From the NCBI RefSeq assembly GCF_001758225.1, contig NZ_MAST01000001.1, forward strand, positions 1-64,000: DNA of 64,000 nucleotides. Direction: 5' to 3'. Source of the DNA: Humibacillus sp. DSM 29435. Its GTDB lineage: Bacteria > Actinomycetota > Actinomycetes > Actinomycetales > Dermatophilaceae. Positions 53,382 to 62,750 of the stretch are shown here, in pieces; positions within the stretch are counted from its first letter, which is position 1, and every line of letters starts with the position of its first letter. Made by a program: the position numbers and the translations under genes. The notes under the pieces were generated by a model. It saw only the letters and a program-made list of their open reading frames with translations. It had not been told where the DNA came from and did no database searches.

Positions 53382-53406
53382 GTAGATGCGACTGGGTCGC
53401 ATCTAC
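53382..53406. promoter_or_regulatory. 25-bp palindrome before the nickel/cobalt permease
   Basis: Perfect inverted repeat: GTAGATGCGAC (53382-53392), 3 bp TGG, GTCGCATCTAC (53396-53406). It ends 9 bp before GTG 53416, where it could stop transcription initiation. Probable operator for a metal-responsive regulator (inference). Confidence 0.6.
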
Positions 53407-53415
53407 CGTGGTGCT

Positions 53416-54570
53416 GTGACCGTTACCTCTTCACCACCGTCGTCGCAGTCTCCGCAGTCCTCGCCACGCTTCTTCGACCGGCTCAGCCGGCCCGAGCGTC
53501 GCAGCCTGCTGGGCATGGCCGGCTTCATCCTGCTGCTCCATGTCGTGGGGTGGGGCCTGCTCGTCTGGGTGGTCGCTCCGCAGGAGTACCGGGTCGCGGG
53601 CCAGCTGTTCGGGGTCGGCCTCGGCGTGACCGCCTACACGCTCGGGATGCGGCACGCCTTCGACGCCGACCACATCGCCGCCATCGACAACACGACGCGC
53701 AAGCTGATGACAGAGGGCAAGCGGCCGCTCAGCGTCGGGTTCTGGTTCAGCCTCGGCCACTCGTCGGTCGTCTTCGTCATGGTCACGCTGCTGGCGTTCG
53801 GCATCCGGGCTCTCGCTGGTGCCCTCGAAGACGACCAGTCGACGCTTCAGCAGACCACGGGCCTGTGGGGCACGTCGGTGTCAGGCGTCTTCCTGGTGCT
53901 CATCGGTCTGGTCAACCTGGCGGCGCTGATCGGCATCGTCAAGGTGTTCCGCGGCATGCGGTCCGGCGAGTTCGACGAGGCCGAGCTGGAACGCCAGCTC
54001 GACCAGCGCGGGTTTCTCAACCGCATCCTGGGCCGGGTCACCCGTGCGGTGACCAAGCCGTGGCACATGTATCCCGTCGGGCTGCTCTTCGGGCTGGGGT
54101 TCGACACGGTCACCGAGGTGGGGCTGCTCGTCATCGCCGGGGGCGCGGCTGCGGCCAACCTGCCCTGGTACGCCGTGCTCACCCTGCCGATCCTCTTCGC
54201 CGCGGGCATGTCGCTGCTCGACTCGATCGACGGTTCGTTCATGAACTTCGCCTATGGCTGGGCGTTCAGCAAGCCGGTGCGCAAGATCTACTACAACATC
54301 ACCGTCACCGCGCTGTCGGTTGCCGTCGCGCTCGGCATCGGCGGCATCGAGATCGTCTCGATCCTCACCGAGAAGCTCGACATCACGTCGGGGCCGCTCG
54401 GCTGGATCGGGGGTATCGACCTCGGGGCCATCGGCTTCTGGATCGTCGGGCTCTTCGCGGTGACGTGGATCATCGCCCTCGCCGTCTGGAAGCTCGGCCG
54501 AGTCGAGGAGCGGTGGGCCCTACCTGACTCAGCGGGCGCGCCGCGCGGGCAGGCGCCCGACGGGGCTTAG
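53416..54570 (+). CDS. HoxN/NixA-type nickel/cobalt transporter
   Basis: A 384-aa NiCoT permease. The signature in the second helix, RHAFDADHIAAIDN, binds the metal; LGHSSVVF and the GLGFDTVTEV motif also match. Eight membrane segments expected. GTG 53416 is preferred over ATG 53386, which lies within the palindrome. Supplies Ni or Co to enzymes (urease, hydrogenase, B12); none of these is in the window. Confidence 0.92.
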   Translation: MTVTSSPPSSQSPQSSPRFFDRLSRPERRSLLGMAGFILLLHVVGWGLLVWVVAPQEYRVAGQLFGVGLGVTAYTLGMRHAFDADHIAAIDNTTRKLMTEGKRPLSVGFWFSLGHSSVVFVMVTLLAFGIRALAGALEDDQSTLQQTTGLWGTSVSGVFLVLIGLVNLAALIGIVKVFRGMRSGEFDEAELERQLDQRGFLNRILGRVTRAVTKPWHMYPVGLLFGLGFDTVTEVGLLVIAGGAAAANLPWYAVLTLPILFAAGMSLLDSIDGSFMNFAYGWAFSKPVRKIYYNITVTALSVAVALGIGGIEIVSILTEKLDITSGPLGWIGGIDLGAIGFWIVGLFAVTWIIALAVWKLGRVEERWALPDSAGAPRGQAPDGA

Positions 54571-54579
54571 GCTGCACCT

Positions 54580-55179
54580 GTGTACGAAGGCGCGGTGCAA
54601 GACCTGATCGACGAGCTCGGACGACTCCCCGGGGTCGGCCCCAAGAGCGCCCAACGCATCGCCTTCCACCTGCTCCAACAGGACTCCGAAGACGTGACCC
54701 GGCTCGTCACGGCCCTGACCGAGGTGAAGGCCAGGGTGCGTTTCTGCGATCTCTGCGGCAACGTCGCCGAGGCCGAGCGGTGTCGCATCTGCGCCGACCC
54801 GCGCCGCGACCAGACCGCCATCTGTGTCGTCGAGGAGCCCAAGGACGTCGTCGCGATCGAGCGCACCCGCGAGTTCCGGGGCCGCTACCACGTGCTCGGC
54901 GGGGCGATCAGCCCCATCGACGGCATCGGCCCCGACGACCTGCGTGTGCGCGAGCTGCTCACCCGGCTCGGCTCGGGGGAGGTGCAGGAGGTCATCATCG
55001 CGACCGACCCCAACCTCGAGGGTGAGGCCACCGCCACCTACCTCTCGCGTCTGCTGCGCGACGTCGGCGTCACCGTCACCCGGCTCGCCTCGGGTCTGCC
55101 CGTCGGTGGTGACCTCGAGTACGCCGACGAGGTCACCCTCGGCCGGGCCTTCGAGGGCCGCCGCCGCGTCGACGCCTGA
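54580..55179 (+). CDS. recR: Recombination protein RecR
   Basis: A 199-aa protein: HhH region ([11 protein letters not shown]), zinc finger Cys 56, 59, 68, 71, Toprim domain ([20 protein letters not shown]) and walker-like C-terminus. Acts with RecO/RecF in gap repair. GTG start at 54580. A minisatellite follows 15 bp after the stop. Confidence 0.97.
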   Translation: MYEGAVQDLIDELGRLPGVGPKSAQRIAFHLLQQDSEDVTRLVTALTEVKARVRFCDLCGNVAEAERCRICADPRRDQTAICVVEEPKDVVAIERTREFRGRYHVLGGAISPIDGIGPDDLRVRELLTRLGSGEVQEVIIATDPNLEGEATATYLSRLLRDVGVTVTRLASGLPVGGDLEYADEVTLGRAFEGRRRVDA

Positions 55180-55195
55180 CCTGTCGATCTGAGAC

Positions 55196-55712
55196 CGCGG
55201 GAATCGGACCGTGGCGGGGTTGGTGGGGCCCGGATGCCGGTTGCGCCGCGCGGATCGGACCGTGGCGGGGTTGGTGGGGTTGACCGTGACCTTGCGCCGC
55301 GGGAATCGGACCGTGGCGCAGTTGGTGGGGCCCGGATGCCGGTTGCGCCGCGCGGATCGGACCGTGGCGGGGTTGGTGGGGTTGATGGTGGCGGCGCACC
55401 GCACGGATCGGGCCGTGGCGGGGTTGGTGGGGCCCGGATGCCGGTTGCGCCGCACGGATCGGACCTTGGTGGGGTTGATGGTGGCTGCGCACCGCACGGA
55501 TCGGGCCGTGGCGGGGTTGGTGGGGCCCGGATGCCGGTTGCGCCGCACGGATCGGACCTTGGTGGGGTTGATGGTGGCTGCGCACCGCACGGATCGGACC
55601 GTGGCGGGGTTGGTGGGGCCCGGATGCCGGTTGCGGCGCGGGAATCGGACCGTGGCGGGGTTGGTGGGGCCCGGATGCCGGTTGCGCCGCACGGATCGGA
55701 CCGTGGCGGGCA
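55196..55712. repeat. Higher-order minisatellite downstream of recR
   Basis: Ten complete tandem units plus a partial eleventh, with ATCGG starts at 55203, 55254, 55305, 55356, 55407, 55458, 55500, 55551, 55593, 55644 and 55695. Eight units are 51 bp and two are 42 bp. Two unit classes alternate (A ends near GCCCGGATGCCGG, B ends near TTGATGGTGG). All lengths are multiples of 3, which keeps many frames open, so no frame is called as a gene. Each unit has G-runs such as GGGGTTGGTGGGG. Confidence 0.9.
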
Positions 55713-55811
55713 TCGTGGCCCCCAGGGTCGACGCGGGGTGGCTGGAGCGGCAGACTGGGCCCGACTGGAGAGCTGGTGAACGGCATCCGGCATGAACCAG
55801 GGGAGAAGCAC

Positions 55812-56429
55812 ATGGCCACCGACCACACCGACGAGGCTCAAGCAGCTCATGAGACCGACGCCACCAGCGTCGAAGAGCTTCTCGAGCTGGACGGCCTGGC
55901 CGAGCTGACGGCTCACGAGGCCAGCATCTTTCTCACGTCGGTCACCGAGGTCGCGTCGGGCACCTCGCCCGACACGGCCCTGCCGGTGCTCACCCTCGCG
56001 TTGTCGCAGATGATCGTGGCCGGGGCTCGCCTCGGCGCCATCCAGGACGTCGTGCTGGTCGAGCGCTTCGAGACCGATGCCGGCCCCGACATCGACGTCG
56101 ACCCGCTTCGCGACGGACTGGCTAACGTGCTCTCGGGCATCGACGAGTACGTCGACGTCGTCGACCCGCTGACGTCGGGTGAGCGCGCGGCCGGTTCGAT
56201 CTCGGGCGATGTGGCTGACGTGGCGCTGGCCTTGACCCACGGCCTCAAGCACTTCGCGGCAGGGCGCCGGGTCGAAGCGCTGTGGTGGTGGCAGTTCAGC
56301 TACCTCTCCGCGTGGGGAGACCGGGCTACGGCGTCGCTGCGCGCGTTGCAGAGCATCCTGAGCCACGTGCGGCTCGACGCCGACGACGAGGCCGTCGGCG
56401 AGGCCGAGTTCGACGCTCTGTACCCCTGA
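55812..56429 (+). CDS. DUF5063 protein
   Basis: A 205-aa soluble protein: EELLELDGLAELTAHEASIFL, then GALQDVVLVERF-type and WWWQFSYLSAWGDRATASLRAL. The family lies between recR and aspartokinase in many actinobacteria. ATG 55812 with GGGGAG 6 nt upstream. Function unknown. Confidence 0.8.
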   Translation: MATDHTDEAQAAHETDATSVEELLELDGLAELTAHEASIFLTSVTEVASGTSPDTALPVLTLALSQMIVAGARLGAIQDVVLVERFETDAGPDIDVDPLRDGLANVLSGIDEYVDVVDPLTSGERAAGSISGDVADVALALTHGLKHFAAGRRVEALWWWQFSYLSAWGDRATASLRALQSILSHVRLDADDEAVGEAEFDALYP

Positions 56430-56553
56430 CCGGCGCGGCTGTGGTGGCGACGAGGCCTGACCCATATCTCACCGTCGGTGGCCGCTGAGCAGCGTCGCCG
56501 CCAGTCTCCTTACAATTGTGCGTCCGAACGCGTCGTACCCACGGGAGCCCAGA

Positions 56554-57825
56554 GTGAGCATCGTCGTCCAGAAGTACGGCGGTTCGTCGGTGTCCGACGC
56601 CGAAGCCATCAAGCGGGTCGCGCGCCGCATCGTCGAGACCCACCGTGCGGGCAACTCCGTGTGCGTCGTCGTCTCGGCCATGGGCGACCAGACCGACGAG
56701 CTGCTCGACCTCGCCAAGCAGGTGACGCCGACGCCGCCCGCACGCGAGCTCGACATGCTGCTCACCTCGGGTGAGCGCATCTCGATGGCCCTCGTCGCTA
56801 TGGCGATCGCCCAGCTCGGCGAGGAGGCCCGCTCGTTCACCGGCTCGCAGGCCGGCGTCATCACCGACGAGGCTCACGGCGCCGCTCGCATCATCGACGT
56901 CACCCCGGGCCGCATCCAGAGCGCCCTGGATGCCGGTCACATCGCGATCGTCGCCGGGTTCCAGGGCGTCAGCCAGACCACCAAGGACATCACGACCCTC
57001 GGTCGTGGGGGCTCCGACACGACCGCGGTCGCGCTGGCTGCCGCCCTCGGGGCCGAGGTGTGTGAGATCTACACCGACGTCGACGGCGTGTTCACCGCCG
57101 ACCCCCGCGTGCTGCCCAACGCCCGCAAGCTCGATGTGATCTCCATGGAGGAGATGCTCGACCTGGCCGCCAACGGCAGCAAGATCCTGCACCTGCGCTG
57201 CGTCGAGTACGCCCGGCGGTACGGCATCCGGATCCATGTGCGCTCGTCGTGGTCGCGCAAGCCGGGCACCATGGTCACGCAGAACCCCTACGAAGGAGAA
57301 GGTGCTGTGGAAGCTCCGATCATCACCGGCATCGCGCACGACCACAGCGAAGCCAAGATCACGATCGTCGGGGTGCCTGACCAGGTCGGCGTGGCGGCCA
57401 AGATCTTCGGCGCGATCGCCGAGTCGGGCATCAACATCGACATGATCGTGCAGAACGTGTCGGCCGCCGAGACCGCGAAGACCGACATCTCGTTCACGCT
57501 GCCGCAGGCCGACGGTAGCAAGGGCCTCTCGGTGCTCCGGTCGATCAAGGCCGAGGTCGACTACGAGGATGTGCGGCTCGACGACAAGATCGGCAAGATC
57601 GCCCTCGTCGGAGCCGGCATGAAGAGCCACCCCGGGGTGTCGGCGAAGTTCTTCCGCGCGCTCGCCGAGGCCGGCATCAACATCGAGATGATCTCGACCT
57701 CCGAGATCCGGGTCTCAGCGGTGACGCGGGCCGACCAGCTCGAAGACGCCGTGCGTGCCGTGCACACCGCCTTCGGCCTCGACTCGAGCGAGGACGCCAT
57801 CGTCTACGGCGGCACCGGTCGGTAG
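56554..57825 (+). CDS. lysC: Aspartate kinase, alpha subunit
   Basis: A 423-aa aspartokinase. Kinase motif KYGGSSV (7-13), [24 protein letters not shown]; two ACT domains after about residue 250 bind lysine/threonine for feedback control. GTG 56554 behind GGGAG. An internal in-frame GTG 57307, 8 nt after GAAGGAG, would yield the separate beta subunit. No asd follows, unlike the common ask-asd order. Confidence 0.95.
   Translation: MSIVVQKYGGSSVSDAEAIKRVARRIVETHRAGNSVCVVVSAMGDQTDELLDLAKQVTPTPPARELDMLLTSGERISMALVAMAIAQLGEEARSFTGSQAGVITDEAHGAARIIDVTPGRIQSALDAGHIAIVAGFQGVSQTTKDITTLGRGGSDTTAVALAAALGAEVCEIYTDVDGVFTADPRVLPNARKLDVISMEEMLDLAANGSKILHLRCVEYARRYGIRIHVRSSWSRKPGTMVTQNPYEGEGAVEAPIITGIAHDHSEAKITIVGVPDQVGVAAKIFGAIAESGINIDMIVQNVSAAETAKTDISFTLPQADGSKGLSVLRSIKAEVDYEDVRLDDKIGKIALVGAGMKSHPGVSAKFFRALAEAGINIEMISTSEIRVSAVTRADQLEDAVRAVHTAFGLDSSEDAIVYGGTGR
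57307..57825 (+). CDS. Aspartokinase beta subunit (internal in-frame start)
   Basis: Internal GTG 57307 with GAAGGAG at 57292-57298 starts a 172-aa regulatory subunit ([16 protein letters not shown]), the length of the known beta subunit of Corynebacterium aspartokinase. Overlapping alpha/beta genes are established for Corynebacterium and Bacillus. Here the internal start is a sequence-based prediction. Confidence 0.65.
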   Translation: MEAPIITGIAHDHSEAKITIVGVPDQVGVAAKIFGAIAESGINIDMIVQNVSAAETAKTDISFTLPQADGSKGLSVLRSIKAEVDYEDVRLDDKIGKIALVGAGMKSHPGVSAKFFRALAEAGINIEMISTSEIRVSAVTRADQLEDAVRAVHTAFGLDSSEDAIVYGGTGR

Positions 57826-57909
57826 CCGAAACTGCGGATCCCCCTGACGGCACGATTCATGTCGTGCGAAACGCCCTCGAGGCGGTGTGCAGGGCTAGGT
57901 TCGGCGAGT

Positions 57910-59037
57910 ATGACGACTCTCCCCCGCAAGCTCACAGTCACCGCTGCCACCCTCGCGCTGCTCGCCGGCGGCACCACCGCGACCCTGGCCACCTCGGCTT
58001 TCGCCGCCCCGGCGCCCGCTGAGGCCCAGCCCGCCGCATCCACCAGCTCCTCACCCGCCGGCGGCTACCGCTGGACCATGAAGCCCACCGGCTCCGACGC
58101 TCGCTTCCGGGGCCTCGCTCCCGTGTCGAAGCGGGTGGCCTGGGTCAGTGGCACAGCCGGAACCGTGCTGCGTACCGTCGACGGTGGCGCCACCTGGCAG
58201 AACGTCAGCCCGACGGGCCTCGGCACCGAAGAGCTGCAGTTTCGCGACATCGAGGCGTTCGACGCTCAGCGTGCCGTGATCCTCTCGATCGGTGAGGGTG
58301 GTGACTCGCGCATCCTGCGCACGAACAACGGTGGCGCGAGCTGGACCGAGACCTTCCGCAACGAGGAGGCGGCCGCCTTCTACGACTGCATGGCCTTCAC
58401 CACCTCGCAGCGCGGCGTCGCGATGAGCGACCCCGTCGACGGCAAGTTCCGTCTCATCCGCACAACCGACGGCGGGCGCACGTGGTCGCAGATCAACCCC
58501 AAGGGCATGCCCGACGCCAAGGACGGTGAGGCCGGGTTCGCCGCGAGCGGTACCTGTCTGAGTGCCGGAGCCGGTCGTCGGATGTACCTCGTGAGCGGTG
58601 GCACCAACCCGGCTCGCGTCTTCTCCTCGCCGGATGCCGGCCGCACCTGGACCGTCGCCGACAGCCCGCTCGCCGGCAGCCCGTCAGCCGGCATCTTCTC
58701 GATCGCCTACCGAGGCCAGAGCCGCGGCATCATCGTCGGCGGTGACTACCTCGCCCCGACCGCTGCCACCGAGAACGCGGCCTTCACCACTGACGGCGGC
58801 AAGTCCTGGAGCGCGTCGAAGGTCAACCCGAGCGGTTACCGGTCGGGCTCCGACTGGGTGCCGGGCACCCGCGCCACCGCACTCGCGGTGGGGCCGTCGG
58901 GCTCGGACGTCACGACCGACGGCGGTCGCACCTGGAAGAGCCTCGACACGGGCAGCTTCGACTCTGTGGAGTGCACCCCCGGCGGGGCCTGCTGGGCGTC
59001 GGGGGAGCTCGGCCGGGTGGCCGCCCTCAAGCGCTGA
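57910..59037 (+). CDS. Secreted BNR/Ycf48-like beta-propeller protein
   Basis: A 375-aa exported protein. Sec signal of about 32 residues ending SAFA-AP, then a beta-propeller of six or so BNR/Asp-box repeats (RTVDGGATW, RTNNGGASW, RTTDGGRTW, SSPDAGRTW, TTDGGKSW, TTDGGRTW). Similar to Ycf48/BNR proteins, sometimes named oxidoreductase; the substrate is unknown. ATG 57910 chosen by the signal peptide. Occupies the usual position of asd after aspartokinase. Confidence 0.85.
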   Translation: MTTLPRKLTVTAATLALLAGGTTATLATSAFAAPAPAEAQPAASTSSSPAGGYRWTMKPTGSDARFRGLAPVSKRVAWVSGTAGTVLRTVDGGATWQNVSPTGLGTEELQFRDIEAFDAQRAVILSIGEGGDSRILRTNNGGASWTETFRNEEAAAFYDCMAFTTSQRGVAMSDPVDGKFRLIRTTDGGRTWSQINPKGMPDAKDGEAGFAASGTCLSAGAGRRMYLVSGGTNPARVFSSPDAGRTWTVADSPLAGSPSAGIFSIAYRGQSRGIIVGGDYLAPTAATENAAFTTDGGKSWSASKVNPSGYRSGSDWVPGTRATALAVGPSGSDVTTDGGRTWKSLDTGSFDSVECTPGGACWASGELGRVAALKR

Positions 59038-59046
59038 CCCGCTGAG

Positions 59047-59154
59047 GTCGAGTGGCCAGTTCGGTACGTACGAAAGTGGCCACTCGACGGTGCGACGGGG
59101 TGCCCAGGTCGAGTGGCCAGTTCGGTACGTACGAAAGTGGCCACTCGACCTGGG
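59047..59154. repeat. Duplicated 42-bp palindrome
   Basis: The near-palindrome with arms GTCGAGTGGCC and GGCCACTCGAC and the centre TACGTA occurs at 59047-59088 and again at 59108-59149. The second copy extends by CCCAG and CTGGG to 59103-59154. They lie between the BNR gene and topoisomerase gene. Confidence 0.9.
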
Positions 59155-59190
59155 GGTTCACGGCAACCCGGCAACGGGTAGTCCTCTGCT

Positions 59191-60228
59191 GTGAGACTGC
59201 GACGGAGCGTCATCGACAAGCCAGGAGTTCGGCGCGTGCGGCGAGGCAAGGGCTTCGGCTTCGTCGACGCCGACGGCCAGAAGGTCGACGCCGCCACGAG
59301 GCAGCGGGCGCTCGACCTCGTCATCCCGCCCGCATGGCAGGACGTGTGGATCTCTCCCCACCCGAACGGTCACATTCAGGCGGTGGGCACCGACGACGCC
59401 GGCCGTCGGCAGTACATCTACCACGAGGCGTGGCACGAGGCTCGGGGCCGCGAGAAGCACGACCGGGTGATGGCGCTCGCCAAGAAGCTGCCTCAGGCGC
59501 GCAAGCAGGTCGCCGCCGACCTGCGCACCGATGGCCTCACCCGCACGCGGGTCACCGCGGCCGCGCTGCGGATGCTCGACGCCGGGCTCTTTCGCACCGG
59601 GGGCGACGAGTACGAGGCCGAGCACGGTTCGCACGGGGTGGCCACGCTGCTGCGCAGCCACGTGACGGTCAGTGGTGAAGACGTCACGTTCGCGTTCCCG
59701 GCCAAGTCGGGAGTGACCCGCGAGGCCGTCATGACCGACCAGCTGTTGGCCCGGGTCGTGCTGTCGCTCAAGCGAAACCGCTACCCCGGTGACCGCCTGC
59801 TCGCGTATCGCGACGAGCAGAACCAGTGGCACGAGCTGCACTCGGCCGACCTCAACGTCGCCTTCAAGGAGCTGGTCGGGGCCGAGTACACGGTCAAGGA
59901 CCTCCGCACCTGGGCGGCCACCGTCACAGCAGCCGTCACGTTGGCGCAGACGAAGCCGGTCGACACCGAGCGCGAGCTGAAGCGCGCCGAGAAGGACGCC
60001 ATGAAGGTGGTCTCTGCGCACCTGGGCAACACCCCGGCCGTGGCCCGCCGCTCCTACGTCGACACCCGAGTGCTCGACGAGTACGCGGTCGGTCGCACCA
60101 TCGCGCACAGCCTGACGCGGCTGACCAAGGCCGACCGGGCCCGTCTCACGGCTGGAGAGCTCGTGCGGGTTCGTGACCGTGACGCCCTCGAGCGGGCCGT
60201 CATCCGACTGCTGCGCACTTCGTCCTGA
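59191..60228 (+). CDS. DNA topoisomerase IB
   Basis: A 345-aa type IB topoisomerase (bacterial/poxvirus-like). Matches to the family include the N-terminal GFGFVDADG, catalytic Arg in TVKDLRTWAAT, and the nucleophile Tyr in ARRSYVDTRV near the C-terminus. Relaxes supercoils of both signs. GTG start at 59191. Preceded by two REP-like palindromes. Confidence 0.93.
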   Translation: MRLRRSVIDKPGVRRVRRGKGFGFVDADGQKVDAATRQRALDLVIPPAWQDVWISPHPNGHIQAVGTDDAGRRQYIYHEAWHEARGREKHDRVMALAKKLPQARKQVAADLRTDGLTRTRVTAAALRMLDAGLFRTGGDEYEAEHGSHGVATLLRSHVTVSGEDVTFAFPAKSGVTREAVMTDQLLARVVLSLKRNRYPGDRLLAYRDEQNQWHELHSADLNVAFKELVGAEYTVKDLRTWAATVTAAVTLAQTKPVDTERELKRAEKDAMKVVSAHLGNTPAVARRSYVDTRVLDEYAVGRTIAHSLTRLTKADRARLTAGELVRVRDRDALERAVIRLLRTSS

Positions 60229-60244
60229 CCCGTCGCCCACGCGA

Positions 60245-60281
60245 AGGCGGCAGCAGACGGGATGCCGTTTCGCTGCCGCCT
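60245..60281. terminator. Bidirectional terminator
   Basis: 10-bp perfect stem AGGCGGCAGC (60245-60254) and GCTGCCGCCT (60272-60281), 17-nt loop, between the convergent topoisomerase and PNPOx genes. Confidence 0.7.
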
Positions 60282-60310
60282 CACGTGCGGGACCTACCGG
60301 TTGGGCGAGT

Positions 60311-60796
60311 TCAGAGGTCGACAACCTCGTTGTCGCCCTCGACGCGGTTTCCGGTCACCTTGGCCTTGACGAAGTTGGCGAGCTGCACGACCTTGGCGCC
60401 GGGGGAGTCCCAGTACTCGGCCGAGTCGGCGTGCACCTTGATGATGATGTTGTTCGGGTTCTCGGGACCGCCCTCGAGCCAGGCCCCGGTGAAGCTGTTC
60501 CACAGCTCGCGGAGCTTCGCGTTGTCGTCGACGATCTCGGCCGTGCCCGAAACCGAGACCCAGGTGCCGCTCGAGCTGTACGAGACGTTGACCTTGGCCG
60601 GCGACTGGGCGGCGATGTCCTTGGCCTTCTGACTGTCGCGTTCGGCGATGAAGAGCACGTCGCCGTCGAACTCGACCTCCTGGGTACCCATCGGGTGGCT
60701 GACCATTGCACCGTTGTGGTCGGTGTGGGTCAGCATCGCAATGCGAACGTCCTTGATCAGCTCGGCGACCTTCGTGGCGCCGTTGTCGTCACTCAT
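60311..60796 (-). CDS. General-stress pyridoxamine-phosphate-oxidase-like protein
   Basis: A 161-aa split-barrel protein of the general stress protein 26 (YdaG) type: RIAMLTHTDHNG, DGDVLFIAERDSQKA, VNVSYSSSGTWVSVSG, WFPxGP-like EGGPENPNN. Members bind flavin or a similar cofactor. ATG 60796 overlaps the upstream MFS stop by 4 bp, so it is co-transcribed. Confidence 0.85.
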   Translation of the reverse strand: MSDDNGATKVAELIKDVRIAMLTHTDHNGAMVSHPMGTQEVEFDGDVLFIAERDSQKAKDIAAQSPAKVNVSYSSSGTWVSVSGTAEIVDDNAKLRELWNSFTGAWLEGGPENPNNIIIKVHADSAEYWDSPGAKVVQLANFVKAKVTGNRVEGDNEVVDL

Positions 60797-62292
60797 GAGC
60801 GACCTTCCTCTCGATTCGGGTTCACTGCATCCGTACCCACTGCATCCCTATTCACTGCGCCGGCGCTGTCGACGTCTCGTGCCGGTTCGAGCTGCTCGAC
60901 CCGCGTACTGGGCATCAGCAGGCCGGTGGCGAGCAGCAGCACGGCCGCGACCACGACGGCGAGGAACACCGCCTCGGAGCCCCGCTCGATCGCGGGCACT
61001 GACGTGGCGCCCCCGTTGCGGGCGATGACCGCGTTCGCGACCGCGCCGAAGATCGCCACGCCGACGGCGCTGCCGACCGATCGGCTGAACATGTTTGCCC
61101 CGGTGACGACGCCGCGCTCGTGCCATGGCACGGAAGCCTGGGCGGCGATCAGGGTGGGGGTGGCGACCAGGCCGAGCCCCAGCCCGACGACGAAGCACGA
61201 GATGGCGACACTGGCGACAGCGGGGGCGGTTGACGTCAGCCACAACGCGACGGCACCGACGAGCGTGATCACCAGGCCGATCAGGGCGGTGGGGCGAAAC
61301 CCGATGCGGAGATAGAAGCGCCCCGACTGGGAGGCCGAGAGGGGCCACCCGAGGGTGAGGGCCGCGACGGCGAGCCCCGCGACGACCGGTTTGGCGTCGA
61401 TCGAGCGCTCGAGAAAGGTCGGCACGTACGAGGTGAGCCCGATGAGCACCGCGCCGACGCCGAGCGAGACGGCCAGGGTCGAGACGATGAGGCGTCGGCT
61501 CAGCAGCTGAAGCGGCAAAACCGGCTCGGCGGCTCGGCGTTCGACCGTTACGAAGACGGTCATCAGCAGTGCCCCGACCGCGAAGCACCCGATGCTCTGC
61601 CAGGAGGTCCAGGCCCACGCCTGCCCACCCTCGAGAACGGCCAGCACGAGCAGGGTGAGCGCGACAGTGAGCAGGATGGCGCCGGCGTAGTCGATGCGGT
61701 GACGCACCCGGGTGACCGACTCGGAGTAGTCGCGCGCGAGCAGATAGGCCGCCAGGAAGCACAGCGGAATGTTGACGAAGAAGATCCAGCGCCACGACGT
61801 GAACTGAGCGAAGAGACCGCCGAGGGTGGGCCCGACGACCGCCGAGATGGCCCAGACACTGGCGAGGTAGCCCTGCGCCTTGGCGCGCTCAGCGACGGTG
61901 TAGATGTCGCCGGCGATGGTGATGGCGACGGGGATGACCGCCCCGGCCCCGAGGCCCTGCACGGCCCGCATCACAATGAGCGAGCCCATGCTCCAGGCGA
62001 ACCCACAAAGGATTGAGCCCAGCAGGAACAGGCCGATCCCCACGAGGATCACGGGCTTGCGGCCGATGGTGTCGGCGAGCTTCGCGTAGACCGGCACGGA
62101 GACCGCCTGCGCCAGCAGGTAGACCGAGAACAGCCAGGGAAACTGGGTGAGCCCCCCGAGGTCGTCGACGATGGTCGGCACGGCCGTGGCCAGAATGGTG
62201 GAGTCGAGCGCGATGAGCGAGGTCGACAGCATCAGGGCGATGAGGATGGGTCCGCGGTCGGAGCGGAACCCGACGGTCGTGTTGGTCGACAC
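60793..62292 (-). CDS. DHA2-family MFS drug exporter (EmrB/QacA-like)
   Basis: A 499-aa 14-helix exporter: MLSTSLIALDSTILATAVP (DHA2 signature), KLADTIGRKPVILVG after helix 2, and AQGYLASVWAISAVVGPTLGG (motif C). Probably exports lipophilic or cationic drugs by proton antiport. ATG 62292. Overlaps the stress-type gene downstream. Confidence 0.9.
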   Translation of the reverse strand: MSTNTTVGFRSDRGPILIALMLSTSLIALDSTILATAVPTIVDDLGGLTQFPWLFSVYLLAQAVSVPVYAKLADTIGRKPVILVGIGLFLLGSILCGFAWSMGSLIVMRAVQGLGAGAVIPVAITIAGDIYTVAERAKAQGYLASVWAISAVVGPTLGGLFAQFTSWRWIFFVNIPLCFLAAYLLARDYSESVTRVRHRIDYAGAILLTVALTLLVLAVLEGGQAWAWTSWQSIGCFAVGALLMTVFVTVERRAAEPVLPLQLLSRRLIVSTLAVSLGVGAVLIGLTSYVPTFLERSIDAKPVVAGLAVAALTLGWPLSASQSGRFYLRIGFRPTALIGLVITLVGAVALWLTSTAPAVASVAISCFVVGLGLGLVATPTLIAAQASVPWHERGVVTGANMFSRSVGSAVGVAIFGAVANAVIARNGGATSVPAIERGSEAVFLAVVVAAVLLLATGLLMPSTRVEQLEPARDVDSAGAVNRDAVGTDAVNPNREEGRS

Positions 62293-62393
62293 AGATCTCC
62301 GGACGGTCAGGCGTGCGGGTCGAGGACCTGTGGGTCAACACCGTGTCGACGGGTTCATTCCCGCGCGCTCGTGTGGGGCGCTGGGTGTGCCGA

Positions 62394-62723
62394 TCAGGGC
62401 TGGGCGACGGCCATCTCGCCGAGCTCTGACCAGTCGGTGCCGGGCACGTTGGCGTTGATGATCTTCGGGGTGGCCACGAGGTAGGTCGGCAGGGTCTGGG
62501 TGGCGGTCGTGAAGTGCGCCGACTGCACGTGGGCGGCCCCGGCCTGCTCGTCGCGGAAGGCCTCGACGAGCACGTACTCGGTGGAGTCGTCGACGCTGCG
62601 CGACCAGTCGAACCAGAGGCAGCCCTCCTCCGACCGGCAGGCCTGGGTGAACTCCTGAGAGAGCTGTGGCCAGTCGTCGGCGTGCTCGGGCTTGATGCGG
62701 AACTTGGCGGTGATGAAGATCAT
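62394..62723 (-). CDS. ABM-superfamily monooxygenase (YgiN-like)
   Basis: A 109-aa dimeric alpha/beta-barrel protein: ITAKFRIKPEHADDW, EEGCLWFDWSRSVDD, EYVLVEAFRDEQA, HVQSAHF. Members oxidise quinone-like or aromatic compounds or are signalling factors. ATG 62723; GTG 62732 is an alternative with an AGAGAG upstream. Confidence 0.8.
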   Translation of the reverse strand: MIFITAKFRIKPEHADDWPQLSQEFTQACRSEEGCLWFDWSRSVDDSTEYVLVEAFRDEQAGAAHVQSAHFTTATQTLPTYLVATPKIINANVPGTDWSELGEMAVAQP

Positions 62724-62750
62724 CGGGCTCACGACTCTCTGGTGGGGCGG

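Noticed and set aside
55196-55712. CRISPR array
   Set aside because: The units are continuous, similar throughout and without unique spacers. No cas genes are nearby. It is a minisatellite.
54529-55713. Long minus-strand frame with repeats over recR and the minisatellite
   Set aside because: Open only because of high GC and unit lengths divisible by 3; it lies antisense to recR, a certain gene.
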